Assembly (NCBI GenBank): GCA_017512365.1
Contig: JAFWGQ010000065.1
Location: 1-64,000, forward strand
DNA length: 64,000 bases
Direction of reading: 5' to 3'
Origin: Mogibacterium sp.
Lineage (GTDB): Bacteria > Bacillota > Clostridia > Peptostreptococcales > Anaerovoracaceae
Part shown: positions 23,781 through 32,421 of the stretch, piece after piece
How the letters are laid out: each line of letters begins with the position of its first letter
Numbering within the stretch: the stretch's first letter is position 1
The notes under the pieces: generated by a model
The model's database searches: none
Told to the model about the DNA's origin: nothing
What the model saw: only the letters and a program-made list of their open reading frames with translations
Translations under genes and position numbers: made by a program

Positions 23781-25235
23781 ATGATACATGCTTATAAACT
23801 CAATGGTTTCAATATAGTTGTGGACGCGGCGAGCGGAGCCGTGCATTCGGTCGATGATGTCGCTTATGAGCTCATCGGGCTTTTTGATGAGAAGATAAGA
23901 GATGGCGATGATCCGGGGACCCTGCTTGGAAAGAGTGCGGAGAGAGCTGAGATCGCGTCGGCCGTCGCATGCAGATACGGTATCATGCAGGAAGATGCGC
24001 AGGAGACCATAGACGATCTGGCTGAACTGCATTCAGAAGGTCTTATCTGGTCGGAGGACCCTTTCGAGGAGGCCGCTTCTGAGATCAAGATGAAGCAGTC
24101 GGTTCTCAAGGCGATATGTCTCCATGTGGCGCACGGCTGCAACATGGACTGCGAATACTGCTTCGCGGGCAAGGGAGACTATTCCGGCAAGAGCGGCATA
24201 ATGAGCGCTGAAGTCGGAAAGAAGGCGCTTGACTATCTTGTGGAGCATTCCGGCACAAGGAAGCATCTCGAGGTGGACTTTTTCGGAGGGGAGCCTCTCA
24301 TCAACTGGGAGGTCTGCAAGGAGATCGTCGCATACGGGCGCGAACTCGAAAAGAAGCACGGCAAGATATTCAACTTCACACTGACCACAAATGGCGTGCT
24401 GATAGATGATGATGTCATTGACTTCAGCAACCGCGAGATGGGGAACGTGGTCCTCAGCATGGACGGCAGGCGGGGCACTCACGACCGCATGAGGCATGAC
24501 AAGTCCGGCGGCGGAACTTACGATGCGATAATGGATAATTTCAAAGCGCTCGTTGCAGCGAGGACGGATGAGGACGCGAGGCCGAGGTCGAGGGAGTACT
24601 ATATGCGGGGCACATATACCGCGTATAACAAGGACTTCGCGGCAGATGTCCTGGCGATGGCGGATCTCGGATTCAGGGAGACCTCGATCGAGCCTGTTGT
24701 GACTGATCCGTCCGCTCCGTACGCACTCAGCGAAAAAGACCTGCCTCAGCTGTATGGGGAATACGAAAAGCTCGCGCTTGAGATGCTCGCAAGAGAGGAA
24801 AGGGGCGAAGGCTTCAGCTTTTATCACTATACGGTGGATCTTACCGGCGGCCCGTGCATATACAAGAGGGTCGCGGGATGCGGAGTGGCCACGGAATACC
24901 TGGCGGTGACGCCGACAGGCGACCTTTACCCGTGTCATCAGTTCGTTGGCGATGATGCCATGATAGTCGGGAACATATACGAAGGCATAACACACCCGGA
25001 GACGGTGGAGATATTCACGAAGGGAAACAATATATATACCAGGGACAGATGCAAAGACTGCTGGGCGAGGCTGTACTGCGCGGGAGGCTGCGCGGCCAAT
25101 AACTTCCACTCGAATGGAGACATCAACAAGGTATACGAATTCGGGTGCCGGCTCCACAGGAGGAGGATGGAATGCGCCCTGATGATGGCCGTTGCACGCG
25201 TGGAACGTGAAAATATGGAGAATAATGCCGAATAA
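23781..25235 (+). CDS. scfB: Radical SAM/SPASM SCIFF maturase
   Basis: A 484-residue thioether-forming maturase of SCIFF. An N-terminal peptide-recognition (RRE-like) segment (about 1-90) precedes the radical SAM core with Cys120-x3-Cys124-x2-Cys127, then FFGGEP. A C-terminal SPASM domain binds auxiliary Fe-S clusters through about seven Cys in GGPC, GCGVA, YPCHQF and CKDCWARLYCAGGC. The ATG at 23781 is chosen because the upstream frame crosses the dyad element. AAAGGG lies 10 bases before it. Everything needed for catalysis looks present, which makes the altered precursor more puzzling. Confidence 0.94.
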   Translation: MIHAYKLNGFNIVVDAASGAVHSVDDVAYELIGLFDEKIRDGDDPGTLLGKSAERAEIASAVACRYGIMQEDAQETIDDLAELHSEGLIWSEDPFEEAASEIKMKQSVLKAICLHVAHGCNMDCEYCFAGKGDYSGKSGIMSAEVGKKALDYLVEHSGTRKHLEVDFFGGEPLINWEVCKEIVAYGRELEKKHGKIFNFTLTTNGVLIDDDVIDFSNREMGNVVLSMDGRRGTHDRMRHDKSGGGTYDAIMDNFKALVAARTDEDARPRSREYYMRGTYTAYNKDFAADVLAMADLGFRETSIEPVVTDPSAPYALSEKDLPQLYGEYEKLALEMLAREERGEGFSFYHYTVDLTGGPCIYKRVAGCGVATEYLAVTPTGDLYPCHQFVGDDAMIVGNIYEGITHPETVEIFTKGNNIYTRDRCKDCWARLYCAGGCAANNFHSNGDINKVYEFGCRLHRRRMECALMMAVARVERENMENNAE

Positions 25236-25244
25236 TGGTAAAAT
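25236..25244 (+). promoter_or_regulatory. Extended -10 promoter of XTP diphosphatase, near-leaderless
   Basis: TGgTAAAAT begins directly after the scfB stop and ends 11 bases before the ATG at 25255, so the predicted leader is about 4 nt. Confidence 0.45.
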
Positions 25245-25254
25245 AAAAAGGTCT

Positions 25255-25914
25255 ATGAGAACAGCGATACTTGCATCACAAAACAGGAATAAGATCAGGG
25301 AGATCAGAGACATACTGGAGAAGTACGGTCTGGATGTCATTTCCAGAGACGACGCAGGGCTGCCGACCGACGATATCGAGGAGAACGGCACGACCTTCGA
25401 GGAGAATTCCCTTCTCAAGGCCAGCGTCATCGCTGACATGATCAAGGCGGATCCTGCTTTTTCGGAATATCTGGAAAGCCCTGTGATCGCGGACGATTCA
25501 GGCCTCATGGTGGACGCTCTGGACGGCGCGCCGGGCGTATACAGCGCCAGGTACGCGGGAGAGGAATGCAGCTATGCCAGGAACAATGCGAAGCTGCTCG
25601 CTGAACTGGAGGGGGTGCCTGAAGAAAAAAGGACGGCGCACTTTGTGACAGTCATAACGCTCATATACCCGGACGCTGCAGGAGTGCCGGAGGCAGCCGT
25701 AAAACAGGGTGACAGGTATGTGCTCACGGCGAAGGGCGTGTGCAGCGGACACATTGCGGAAGAAACTAAAGGAGAGGGCGGCTTCGGTTACGATCCCGTC
25801 TTCATTCCGGACGGATATACAAAGACATTCGCCCAGCTCGGGACTGATTTCAAGAATACGATCAGCCACAGGGCCAGGGCGCTTGAAGAACTGGAGAGAC
25901 TTCTCGGAGAATGA
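25255..25914 (+). CDS. rdgB: XTP/dITP diphosphatase (RdgB/HAM1)
   Basis: A 219-residue house-cleaning pyrophosphatase that hydrolyses XTP, ITP and dITP and keeps deaminated purines out of nucleic acids. The family start ASQNRNKIREIR, the substrate segment ENSLLKA, the Mg/nucleotide segment ADDSGLMVDALDGAPGVYSAR and GFGYDPVF are visible, and SHRARAL ends the fold. The ATG at 25255 gives the normal N-terminus; the upstream frame overlaps scfB. It overlaps the next gene by four bases and heads a long housekeeping run. Confidence 0.93.
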   Translation: MRTAILASQNRNKIREIRDILEKYGLDVISRDDAGLPTDDIEENGTTFEENSLLKASVIADMIKADPAFSEYLESPVIADDSGLMVDALDGAPGVYSARYAGEECSYARNNAKLLAELEGVPEEKRTAHFVTVITLIYPDAAGVPEAAVKQGDRYVLTAKGVCSGHIAEETKGEGGFGYDPVFIPDGYTKTFAQLGTDFKNTISHRARALEELERLLGE

Positions 25915-27068
25915 CTGATTTCTGGCAGGACGATCCGATAATCGAAGAAGACGACGGGGAAAAGCTCCCGCTTACATGGGAACGCTTCCTGAAGATATGC
26001 TTCCATCTGTGGAGGCAGTTTGACGACCCATATTATGCGGGCTTCGCCGCTCAGATCGCGTATTTTTTCCTGATGTCTGCGGTGCCGATGCTGATCGTGC
26101 TGACGCAGGTGCTCGGTATCTTTGATGTTTCGATGGACTTCATTAAGGAATGGCTCGAGCAGCACCTGTCGACCAGGATGGGAAGCGTGCTCGAGGGGAT
26201 CTTTTCGGCGTCCTCCACGGCCCTGCCGAACTTCTTCCTGATACTGCTCGCGCTATGGGCGAGCTCATCGCTTGCTTTTTCGCTTTCAAGGCTGACCACA
26301 TATACGATCAGCTACGGAAAGTACAGATACAATTTCTTTACTGAAAGACTCAAGGCGATACCGATGGCGATACTGACGATCCTCGTGGTCGCGATCGCTC
26401 TTGTGATCTATGTTTACGGAGAACTCATCGCGAAGCGCGTTCTGCGCAACATGGTCGTGTATGAGATGGTCAGCGAACTCAGGACGCCTCTTCTGATGCT
26501 GGTCGTATTCCTCATGATACTTTCGAGCTATTACATACTCCCGCGCATAAGGGTGCCTCTGCGGGCGATCCTGCCGGGGGCCATTGTGGCGACCGCCGGC
26601 ATCATGGCAGTCACATGGTTCTACTCCCTGTACATCTCCAGGGCGACCAATTACAACCTGCTGTACGGAGCGTTCTCAAACATCGTGGCCATGATGCTCT
26701 GGTTCTACCTCATCAGCTGGGTCCTGTGCATAGGCATGATGTTCAATAAGTCGTGGGATATCCACATGAAGAGGGGCAGACTGACGCCGGCCAAGATCAA
26801 GGAGTACCTGTTCAGACAGTACGGCGATCACGGCGAGGAGATGTGGAACAAGCTGATCATAGGCGAATACGACATGACCGACAGGTCTCTGGACAGCCTC
26901 GCGGTCAAGGCCTCCAGAAAGTTTGATCCGGGATACAACGAAAAGCGCGAGCGCGAGATACAGGAACTGGTAGAAAAAAGGGCGCTGAGCGAGAAGATCG
27001 AACAGGAACTTGAAGCCGAGTATGAGCATTACGGAGAGGACTTCGAGTCGGAGACTGTGGAAAAATGA
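25911..27068 (+). CDS. YihY/BrkB-family membrane protein
   Basis: A 385-residue integral membrane protein with about six hydrophobic segments (between residues 45 and 275) of the YihY/virulence factor BrkB family, formerly mis-called RNase BN. The family pattern DDPYYAGFAAQIAYFFLMSAVPM and the NYNLLYGAFSNIVAMMLWFYL segment are clear. A charged cytoplasmic tail of about 100 residues follows. Exact function is not established for the family. It starts inside the rdgB stop (ATGA overlap). Confidence 0.88.
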   Translation: MTDFWQDDPIIEEDDGEKLPLTWERFLKICFHLWRQFDDPYYAGFAAQIAYFFLMSAVPMLIVLTQVLGIFDVSMDFIKEWLEQHLSTRMGSVLEGIFSASSTALPNFFLILLALWASSSLAFSLSRLTTYTISYGKYRYNFFTERLKAIPMAILTILVVAIALVIYVYGELIAKRVLRNMVVYEMVSELRTPLLMLVVFLMILSSYYILPRIRVPLRAILPGAIVATAGIMAVTWFYSLYISRATNYNLLYGAFSNIVAMMLWFYLISWVLCIGMMFNKSWDIHMKRGRLTPAKIKEYLFRQYGDHGEEMWNKLIIGEYDMTDRSLDSLAVKASRKFDPGYNEKREREIQELVEKRALSEKIEQELEAEYEHYGEDFESETVEK

Positions 27069-27086
27069 TACACGGAGGACGAGTAA

Positions 27087-27995
27087 ATGCAGGATAGAAA
27101 GAAACTTCTCCTGATAATGAATCCGAAATCAGGCGTCATGCTGGCGCCGAAATACATGGCCGACATAATCGAACGCTTCTCGAGGTCGGGCTATCTGACG
27201 CAGGTGCTGATGACGACTGCAAAGGGAGACGCCAGAGATTTTGCCCACGACTACGGCGGAGAGGCCGACGTCGTGGCGGTATCCGGAGGCGACGGAACGC
27301 TCAATGAGGTCATAGACGGACTGATCTCCGGCGGACATGACACTCCGATCGGATACATCCCGGCGGGGTCGACCAATGATTTCGCCAATTCCGTAGGGCT
27401 TCCGAAGAGCATTTTCGAATGTGTCGACGGCATCATCTACGGCACGCCCCACAGTGTGGATATCGGCAGCTTCAACGGCAGGTATTTCAGCTACGTGGCG
27501 AGCTTCGGAGCTTTCACATCCGTTACATACTCGGTGCCGCAGAACCTCAAGAACATATTCGGCCACGCCGCGTACATGATGGGAGGCATCACGGAGCTTG
27601 TGAACCTCAAGGCGATTCACGCAAGGATAACAGCCGATCCGGGAACTCCGGATGAGAAGACTTACGAGGGAGACTATGTACTCGGCGCGATATGCAACTC
27701 CAGGTCGGTCGGCGGCATTCTGCGTCTGGACAAGCTGGATGTCGACATGAATGACGGGCAGATGGAGGTCCTGATGGTCAAGATGCCTAAAGACATAATC
27801 GATCTCAATGACATCGCGATCAGCATGCTGGGAGGAACGTTCAAGTCTAGTCAGATAGATTCGTTCTCCGCAGGCAATATCGATATAGAGATAGAAGAAG
27901 GCGTCCACTGGACGCTGGACGGAGAGTACGAGGAGGGAAGCGGGATCTGCAGGATACGAACTCTGAGGTCCGCGGTCTCCCTGATAAAGAGATAA
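27087..27995 (+). CDS. Diacylglycerol kinase-like lipid kinase (DagK/YegS family)
   Basis: A 302-residue soluble lipid kinase likely phosphorylating diacylglycerol for phospholipid recycling. The N-terminal NPKSG, the nucleotide loop SGGDGTLNEV near residue 65-75, and PAGSTNDFA near 92 define the family, and the C-terminal beta-sandwich contains the WTLDGEYEEG motif that sits near the Mg site. CGGAGGACGAG precedes the ATG. It follows the YihY gene by 18 bp. Confidence 0.88.
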   Translation: MQDRKKLLLIMNPKSGVMLAPKYMADIIERFSRSGYLTQVLMTTAKGDARDFAHDYGGEADVVAVSGGDGTLNEVIDGLISGGHDTPIGYIPAGSTNDFANSVGLPKSIFECVDGIIYGTPHSVDIGSFNGRYFSYVASFGAFTSVTYSVPQNLKNIFGHAAYMMGGITELVNLKAIHARITADPGTPDEKTYEGDYVLGAICNSRSVGGILRLDKLDVDMNDGQMEVLMVKMPKDIIDLNDIAISMLGGTFKSSQIDSFSAGNIDIEIEEGVHWTLDGEYEEGSGICRIRTLRSAVSLIKR

Positions 27996-28005
27996 GGAGG
28001 AAGAG

Positions 28006-28677
28006 ATGATCGTTAAATACATCGGACACGCGTGCTTCAAGATCATGGACGCGGAGACCGGCTATTCGATCGTGATCGATCCGTATGAGCCGGGCAGCGT
28101 GCCGGGCTTCGGCGACATCAGGGATGCTGCGAGCGAGGTGCTGTGCACTCATGATCACTTCGATCATAACTATACAGCTGCCGTCATGGTCGAAGAGAAA
28201 GAAGACAGTCCGTTCGAAGTGAAGTGCATAGACACATGGCACGACGAGGTAAAGGGAAAGAAGCGGGGCCCGAACAGGATATATGTCATCACGCATAAAA
28301 AGAGCGGAGAGAAGCTCATACACTACGGCGACATCGGAGAGGTCCTTGAGGACCTTCTTGCCGGAGAGAACGAAGGGCTTCTGTCCGGCGCGGATATCGC
28401 ACTGATCCCGGTCGGCGGCACGTACACATATGACAGGAACGAAGCTCTCGATCTCATCGAAAAGACAGCTCCGAAGATGGTGATACCTATGCACTACAGA
28501 GCTGAGGCGGCCGGATTCGGACTAAAGGAGATAGGGACGATAGAGGAATTCCTAGTGGCGGCGGCCGGCAGGAACCACACGATAAGTCTCGGGAACCTGT
28601 ATTTCATCGATACGGACAAATCGCAGCCGGGATGCGACATACTCGCGCTCAGGCCGCAGAATATATATATCAGATAA
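28006..28677 (+). CDS. Metallo-beta-lactamase-fold hydrolase (UlaG-like group)
   Basis: A 223-residue single-domain MBL-fold protein. It starts with the YIGHACFKI strand typical of the UlaG-like/COG2220 group. The metal site THDHFDHN (HxHxDH) is near residue 46-53, HYGDIGE near 105, an Asp-containing segment near 130 and PMHYRAE near 164. Substrate is unknown; members act on phosphodiester or lactone bonds. AAGGAGGAAGAG precedes the ATG. Confidence 0.82.
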   Translation: MIVKYIGHACFKIMDAETGYSIVIDPYEPGSVPGFGDIRDAASEVLCTHDHFDHNYTAAVMVEEKEDSPFEVKCIDTWHDEVKGKKRGPNRIYVITHKKSGEKLIHYGDIGEVLEDLLAGENEGLLSGADIALIPVGGTYTYDRNEALDLIEKTAPKMVIPMHYRAEAAGFGLKEIGTIEEFLVAAAGRNHTISLGNLYFIDTDKSQPGCDILALRPQNIYIR

Positions 28678-28711
28678 AAAACAAAGAACAATAAAAAAGG
28701 AGGAATCACTA

Positions 28712-29104
28712 ATGAAGAGTTTCATGAAAGAGTTCAGGGAGTTTATCAGCAGGGGCAATGTGATGGACATGGCTGTAGGCATCATCATAGGCGGAGCGTT
28801 CACGGCGATCGTGACGGCGCTCGTCGACAGCATTCTCATGCCTATAATCGGAGCCATCTCGGGCGGACACAGCGTGGAGGACATGGCGTGGAAGATCGGC
28901 AACGCATCGATAGGATACGGAGCTTTCATACAGGCCGTCATCAACTTCCTGCTCGTAGCCTGGGTGCTCTTCCTGATCATCAAGGCTCTCAACAAGGCCA
29001 AGTCCATGATCACCAAACCGGAAGAGGAAGCCGAAGAAGAGGCTGTGCCTGAAGACATCGCTCTTCTCACGGAGATCCGCGACCTTCTGAAGGAAAAGAA
29101 ATAG
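28712..29104 (+). CDS. mscL: Large-conductance mechanosensitive channel MscL
   Basis: A 130-residue channel that opens under membrane tension to release solutes at hypo-osmotic shock. The N-terminal amphipathic helix MKSFMKEFREFISRGN, the pore helix DMAVGIIIGGAFTAIVTALV, the second helix (about 70-95) and the charged C-terminal bundle EDIALLTEIRDLLKEK match the family from end to end. AAGGAGG precedes the ATG. Confidence 0.96.
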   Translation: MKSFMKEFREFISRGNVMDMAVGIIIGGAFTAIVTALVDSILMPIIGAISGGHSVEDMAWKIGNASIGYGAFIQAVINFLLVAWVLFLIIKALNKAKSMITKPEEEAEEEAVPEDIALLTEIRDLLKEKK

Positions 29105-29139
29105 GTGCCGGATACTGACGGACGATCGGAGGGATACAC

Positions 29140-29361
29140 ATGTTCACAGCAGTTTTACTGGTTGCGCTTGCCATAGCATATATCGTGCTCAAGACGCTCA
29201 ACATGAGAGCCAGATTCGCGGAGGAAGACGCCCGCAGACAGGCTGAGGAGCAGAAGGCAAAAGCAATGGCCGAGGAAGAGGCCGAAGAAGAGATGATGCG
29301 CGCCGAAGCCATCGATGTCGACCCTGAGGTCACAGATTACGCGGAGGCAGAGGAAGAATAA
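29140..29361 (+). CDS. Small membrane-anchored acidic coiled-coil protein
   Basis: A 73-residue protein: one N-terminal membrane helix (about 2-20) followed by a Glu/Ala-rich helix likely to form a coiled coil and an acidic tail. I do not recognise a family. CGGAGGG lies nine bases upstream. It sits between mscL and yicC, and the yicC ATG follows its stop with no gap, so it is probably a real coupled gene. Confidence 0.65.
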   Translation: MFTAVLLVALAIAYIVLKTLNMRARFAEEDARRQAEEQKAKAMAEEEAEEEMMRAEAIDVDPEVTDYAEAEEE

Positions 29362-30255
29362 ATGATAAGAAGCATGACGGGATTCGGCAGGGGCGAATAC
29401 ACGGACGATATCTCGAAGGTGACCGTCGAGATCAGATCGGTCAACTCCAGATATCTAGACATATTCGTCAAGATGCCGAGAAAGTACGCCTTTGCCGAAG
29501 AAACGGTCAAGGCTGCGGTCAAGGAGAGAGTCCACCGCGGCAAGGTCGAGATCGGGATCATGGTGGATAATATCGGTCAGAGCGACAGCGACGTAAGGCT
29601 CGACATGGAGCTTGCGGCAAAGTATTACGATGTCCTCAGCGCTCTGCGCGACAGCTTCGATTTCGGTGACGAATCGAGGGTGTCCCTGAGCCTGCTGTCG
29701 AGGATGCCTGACGTCATAAAGACGAGCGCTGCAGAAGAGGATGAAGAGGCGGTCAAGGCGAGACTTATTGCCGCGACCGGAAAGGCTCTTGACGATTTCT
29801 GCTCCATGAGGGAGGCAGAAGGAGCAAAGCTCGCCGCGGACCTTCTGGCTAGAGCGGATATCGTTGCAGGACTGCGTGCGGACATCGAAAAAAGAGCGCC
29901 TGAGATCGGAAAGGAATACGCTGAAAAGTTCAGGGCCAGAGTGGCAGAGATACTTGACGGCGTATACGAAGTGCCGGAAGAAAGGGTCGCGCTCGAAGCA
30001 GCCATATTCGCCGACAAGGCAAACGTAACAGAAGAACTCGTAAGGCTGGACAGCCATGTGAGCCAGCTCAGGGGGTTCCTGGATCACAGCGGAGACGATG
30101 CCATCGGCAAAAAGATAGATTTCCTGATCCAGGAGATGAACCGAGAGGCCAACACCATCGGGTCGAAGTCCAATGACAAAGAGATAACCTCGATGATGCT
30201 CGACCTGAAGGCCGAGATCGAAAAGATCAGGGAACAGGTACAGAACATAGAATGA
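29362..30255 (+). CDS. YicC-family endoribonuclease
   Basis: A 297-residue YicC protein, a family shown to be endoribonucleases acting in RNA turnover. It starts with the hallmark MIRSMTGFGRGEY and ends with IGKKIDFLIQEMNREANTIGSKSND, the conserved C-terminal block. It directly precedes the SDF symporter gene (four-base overlap) and lies close to gmk and rpoZ, the neighbourhood commonly seen for yicC. Confidence 0.93.
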   Translation: MIRSMTGFGRGEYTDDISKVTVEIRSVNSRYLDIFVKMPRKYAFAEETVKAAVKERVHRGKVEIGIMVDNIGQSDSDVRLDMELAAKYYDVLSALRDSFDFGDESRVSLSLLSRMPDVIKTSAAEEDEEAVKARLIAATGKALDDFCSMREAEGAKLAADLLARADIVAGLRADIEKRAPEIGKEYAEKFRARVAEILDGVYEVPEERVALEAAIFADKANVTEELVRLDSHVSQLRGFLDHSGDDAIGKKIDFLIQEMNREANTIGSKSNDKEITSMMLDLKAEIEKIREQVQNIE

Positions 30256-31475
30256 TCAGAGCGATCTTTAAAAAGGAGAACCTGTACATAAGAATAGCGA
30301 TCGCCTTTGCGGCCGGAATACTGCTGGGCTTTCTGGCCCCGCAGTTTTCTATTGACATCAGAGTAGTCGGCGACATCTATCTTAATCTGATTAAGATGAT
30401 GATCATACCGGTCCTCATATGCGCTGTAATGACCGGCATAATGAACGCGGCTGATCCGGCTTCGCTGAGAAGGATAGGACTGAAGACGGTGATCCTGTAT
30501 ATCGCGATGTTCCTTGCCTCGTTCGCGGTAAGTTTTGCAGTAGCGCTGGCGGTAAGACCGGGGCTCAGGACCAGCTTCGGGAGCAGGCCCGAATATACCG
30601 GTAAGATCGGAGGGCCGATAGACTTTTCAGAGGTGCTGAGGGAAGTCTTCCCCGACAATATATTCGAGGCGTTCGCTGCCAACAACATACTGCCGGTCAT
30701 AATCTTTTCCATGCTGCTCGCCATAGCAGTCGTATCCATCGGAGAAAGGGGGAAGCCGGTAAAGGACTTTATGAACAGCCTCTCGGAAGCTGTCTTCAAA
30801 ATGCTTTCATACATAATGGAAACATCCCCTCTGGGAGTGATGTCCCTTGTCGCGTTCTCGGTCGCCGAGTACGGATCGGGCATATTCATGGCTATAGGAA
30901 AATATGTGCTCTGCTGCTGGCTGGCGTGCATCGCGGTATTCATCATAGTATTCATGATACCGGTCGTCACTTATGCCGGTACGGATATCAGGAAGTTCCT
31001 GAGAGCCTGCGGCAGGATCGCTCTCATGACGATGTCGACGACCAGCTCGTCGGCGACGCTTCCGACGACGATAAAGGTAAGCACAGAAGATCTCGGCGCG
31101 CCCGAGTCCATAAGCAGCTTCACGCTGCCTCTGGGCTGCACGATCAACATGTGCGGAGGAGCGTGTTCGTTCTGCTGCCTGGCGCTTTTTGTCTCGGACT
31201 TTTACGGACTCGAGCTGTCTTTCGGAAGGATCATCGCCATGGCGATAGCCGCGACGGTGATCAACATGGCGGCTCCCGGGATACCGGGCGGAGGCATAGT
31301 CCTGATGACATCTTTCCTCACCATGTTCTCGCTTCCGGTAGATCTTCTCGGACCTGTGGCGGCAGTATACAGACTGCTGGACATGGCATTCACCACGATC
31401 AATGTCGAGGGAGATGTGGCCGCCAATCTGATAATTGCAAAATCCGAGGAAAAAGTGTTAAAATTACAAAGTTAG
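30252..31475 (+). CDS. Sodium:dicarboxylate/amino-acid symporter (SDF/DAACS family)
   Basis: A 407-residue membrane carrier of the glutamate/serine/dicarboxylate symporter family, importing acidic amino acids, serine/threonine or C4-dicarboxylates with Na+ or H+. The re-entrant hairpin 1 TSSSATLPTT, the TM7 motif NMCGGA (variant of NMDGT) and hairpin 2 with PGIPGGGIV are visible. The Asp of NMDGT is replaced (NMCGG), which may shift cation coupling or substrate. The gene is inserted between yicC and gmk, where it is not usual. Confidence 0.9.
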   Translation: MIRAIFKKENLYIRIAIAFAAGILLGFLAPQFSIDIRVVGDIYLNLIKMMIIPVLICAVMTGIMNAADPASLRRIGLKTVILYIAMFLASFAVSFAVALAVRPGLRTSFGSRPEYTGKIGGPIDFSEVLREVFPDNIFEAFAANNILPVIIFSMLLAIAVVSIGERGKPVKDFMNSLSEAVFKMLSYIMETSPLGVMSLVAFSVAEYGSGIFMAIGKYVLCCWLACIAVFIIVFMIPVVTYAGTDIRKFLRACGRIALMTMSTTSSSATLPTTIKVSTEDLGAPESISSFTLPLGCTINMCGGACSFCCLALFVSDFYGLELSFGRIIAMAIAATVINMAAPGIPGGGIVLMTSFLTMFSLPVDLLGPVAAVYRLLDMAFTTINVEGDVAANLIIAKSEEKVLKLQS

Positions 31476-31488
31476 CGAGGAGGTGCAC

Positions 31489-32103
31489 ATGATCCGCAGG
31501 AAGGGCAATCTGTATGTCATATCCGCACCGTCCGGTACGGGCAAGGGTACCATATGTGCCGAACTGCTGAAGGACCCGGTGAACGATTTCTCGGTATCGA
31601 TGACTACCCGCGAACCGAGAGAGGGAGAGGTCCACGGCAGGGACTATTTCTTTGTGACAAGGGAGGAGTTCATCTCCAATATCGAGGCCGGAAATTTCCT
31701 CGAGCACGCTGAGAATTTCGACAATCTCTACGGCACGCCGAAGGAAATGGTCCTGAAAAAACTCGAACGCAGGCATAATGTCATCCTGGATATCGACGTC
31801 AAGGGAGGACTGCAGGTCAAAAAGGCCATGCCGGAAGCGATACTCATTTTCATCCTTCCGCCAAGCCTCACGGAGCTGAGAAGCAGGCTCGAGGGCCGCG
31901 GGACGGAATCGGCGGAAAAAGTCGAAAAGAGACTCGGCGAAGCGCTCAACGAGATCCGTCTGATAGGAGAATACGACTACTGCCTGATCAACGACGACCT
32001 GGACAGTGCCGTCGAAAATATCAGAAGCATAATGACCGCGGAATCTTTGAGGGTCCCGGAGTCGGTCAGGCAGATAATAAGGAAATACGAACAGGAAGTT
32101 TAA
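31489..32103 (+). CDS. gmk: Guanylate kinase
   Basis: A 204-residue enzyme converting GMP and ATP to GDP and ADP. P-loop SAPSGTGKGT (residues 12-21), the GMP-binding SMTTREPREGEVHGRDYFF and the LID region RLEGRGTES are in order. The ATG at 31489 has GAGGAGG four to five bases upstream; a GTG at 31483 is less likely because it overlaps that site. rpoZ follows, a standard pairing. Confidence 0.95.
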   Translation: MIRRKGNLYVISAPSGTGKGTICAELLKDPVNDFSVSMTTREPREGEVHGRDYFFVTREEFISNIEAGNFLEHAENFDNLYGTPKEMVLKKLERRHNVILDIDVKGGLQVKKAMPEAILIFILPPSLTELRSRLEGRGTESAEKVEKRLGEALNEIRLIGEYDYCLINDDLDSAVENIRSIMTAESLRVPESVRQIIRKYEQEV

Positions 32104-32121
32104 ACTGAAAGGGGAAAATAA

Positions 32122-32325
32122 ATGCTGCTTTATCCATCGATCAACACATTAAGAGACAAGACTGACAGCAGGTATTCGCTCGTCATTCTCACCGCGAAGA
32201 GAGCAAGAGACATAGTCGACGGCAAGCCGGCTCTCACCGAAGAGGAGAGCGAGAGACCTGTGAGCCAGGCCGCAAAGGAGATAGCAGACGAAATGATCAC
32301 ATATACGAGGCCTGAACAGGTCTGA
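32122..32325 (+). CDS. rpoZ: RNA polymerase omega subunit
   Basis: A 67-residue omega subunit that aids assembly of RNA polymerase. The conserved RYSLVILTAKRARDI and the KPALTEEE segment, with KPVSQAA-like ERPVSQAAKEI, identify it. AAGGGG precedes the ATG. A terminator follows. Confidence 0.93.
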   Translation: MLLYPSINTLRDKTDSRYSLVILTAKRARDIVDGKPALTEEESERPVSQAAKEIADEMITYTRPEQV

Positions 32326-32354
32326 TCGTCTGACTGTATTTTGCAATGCACATG

Positions 32355-32395
32355 AAACTCTTTGCAGCCGAGGGACGGATGCGGGGAGTTTTTTT
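32355..32395 (+). terminator. Intrinsic terminator after rpoZ
   Basis: AAACTCTTTGCA pairs with TGCGGGGAGTTT over 12 bp with three G-U pairs, followed by a T-run. Confidence 0.75.
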
Positions 32396-32421
32396 GAAAG
32401 AAAAGGGGACCGGAGAAACAA

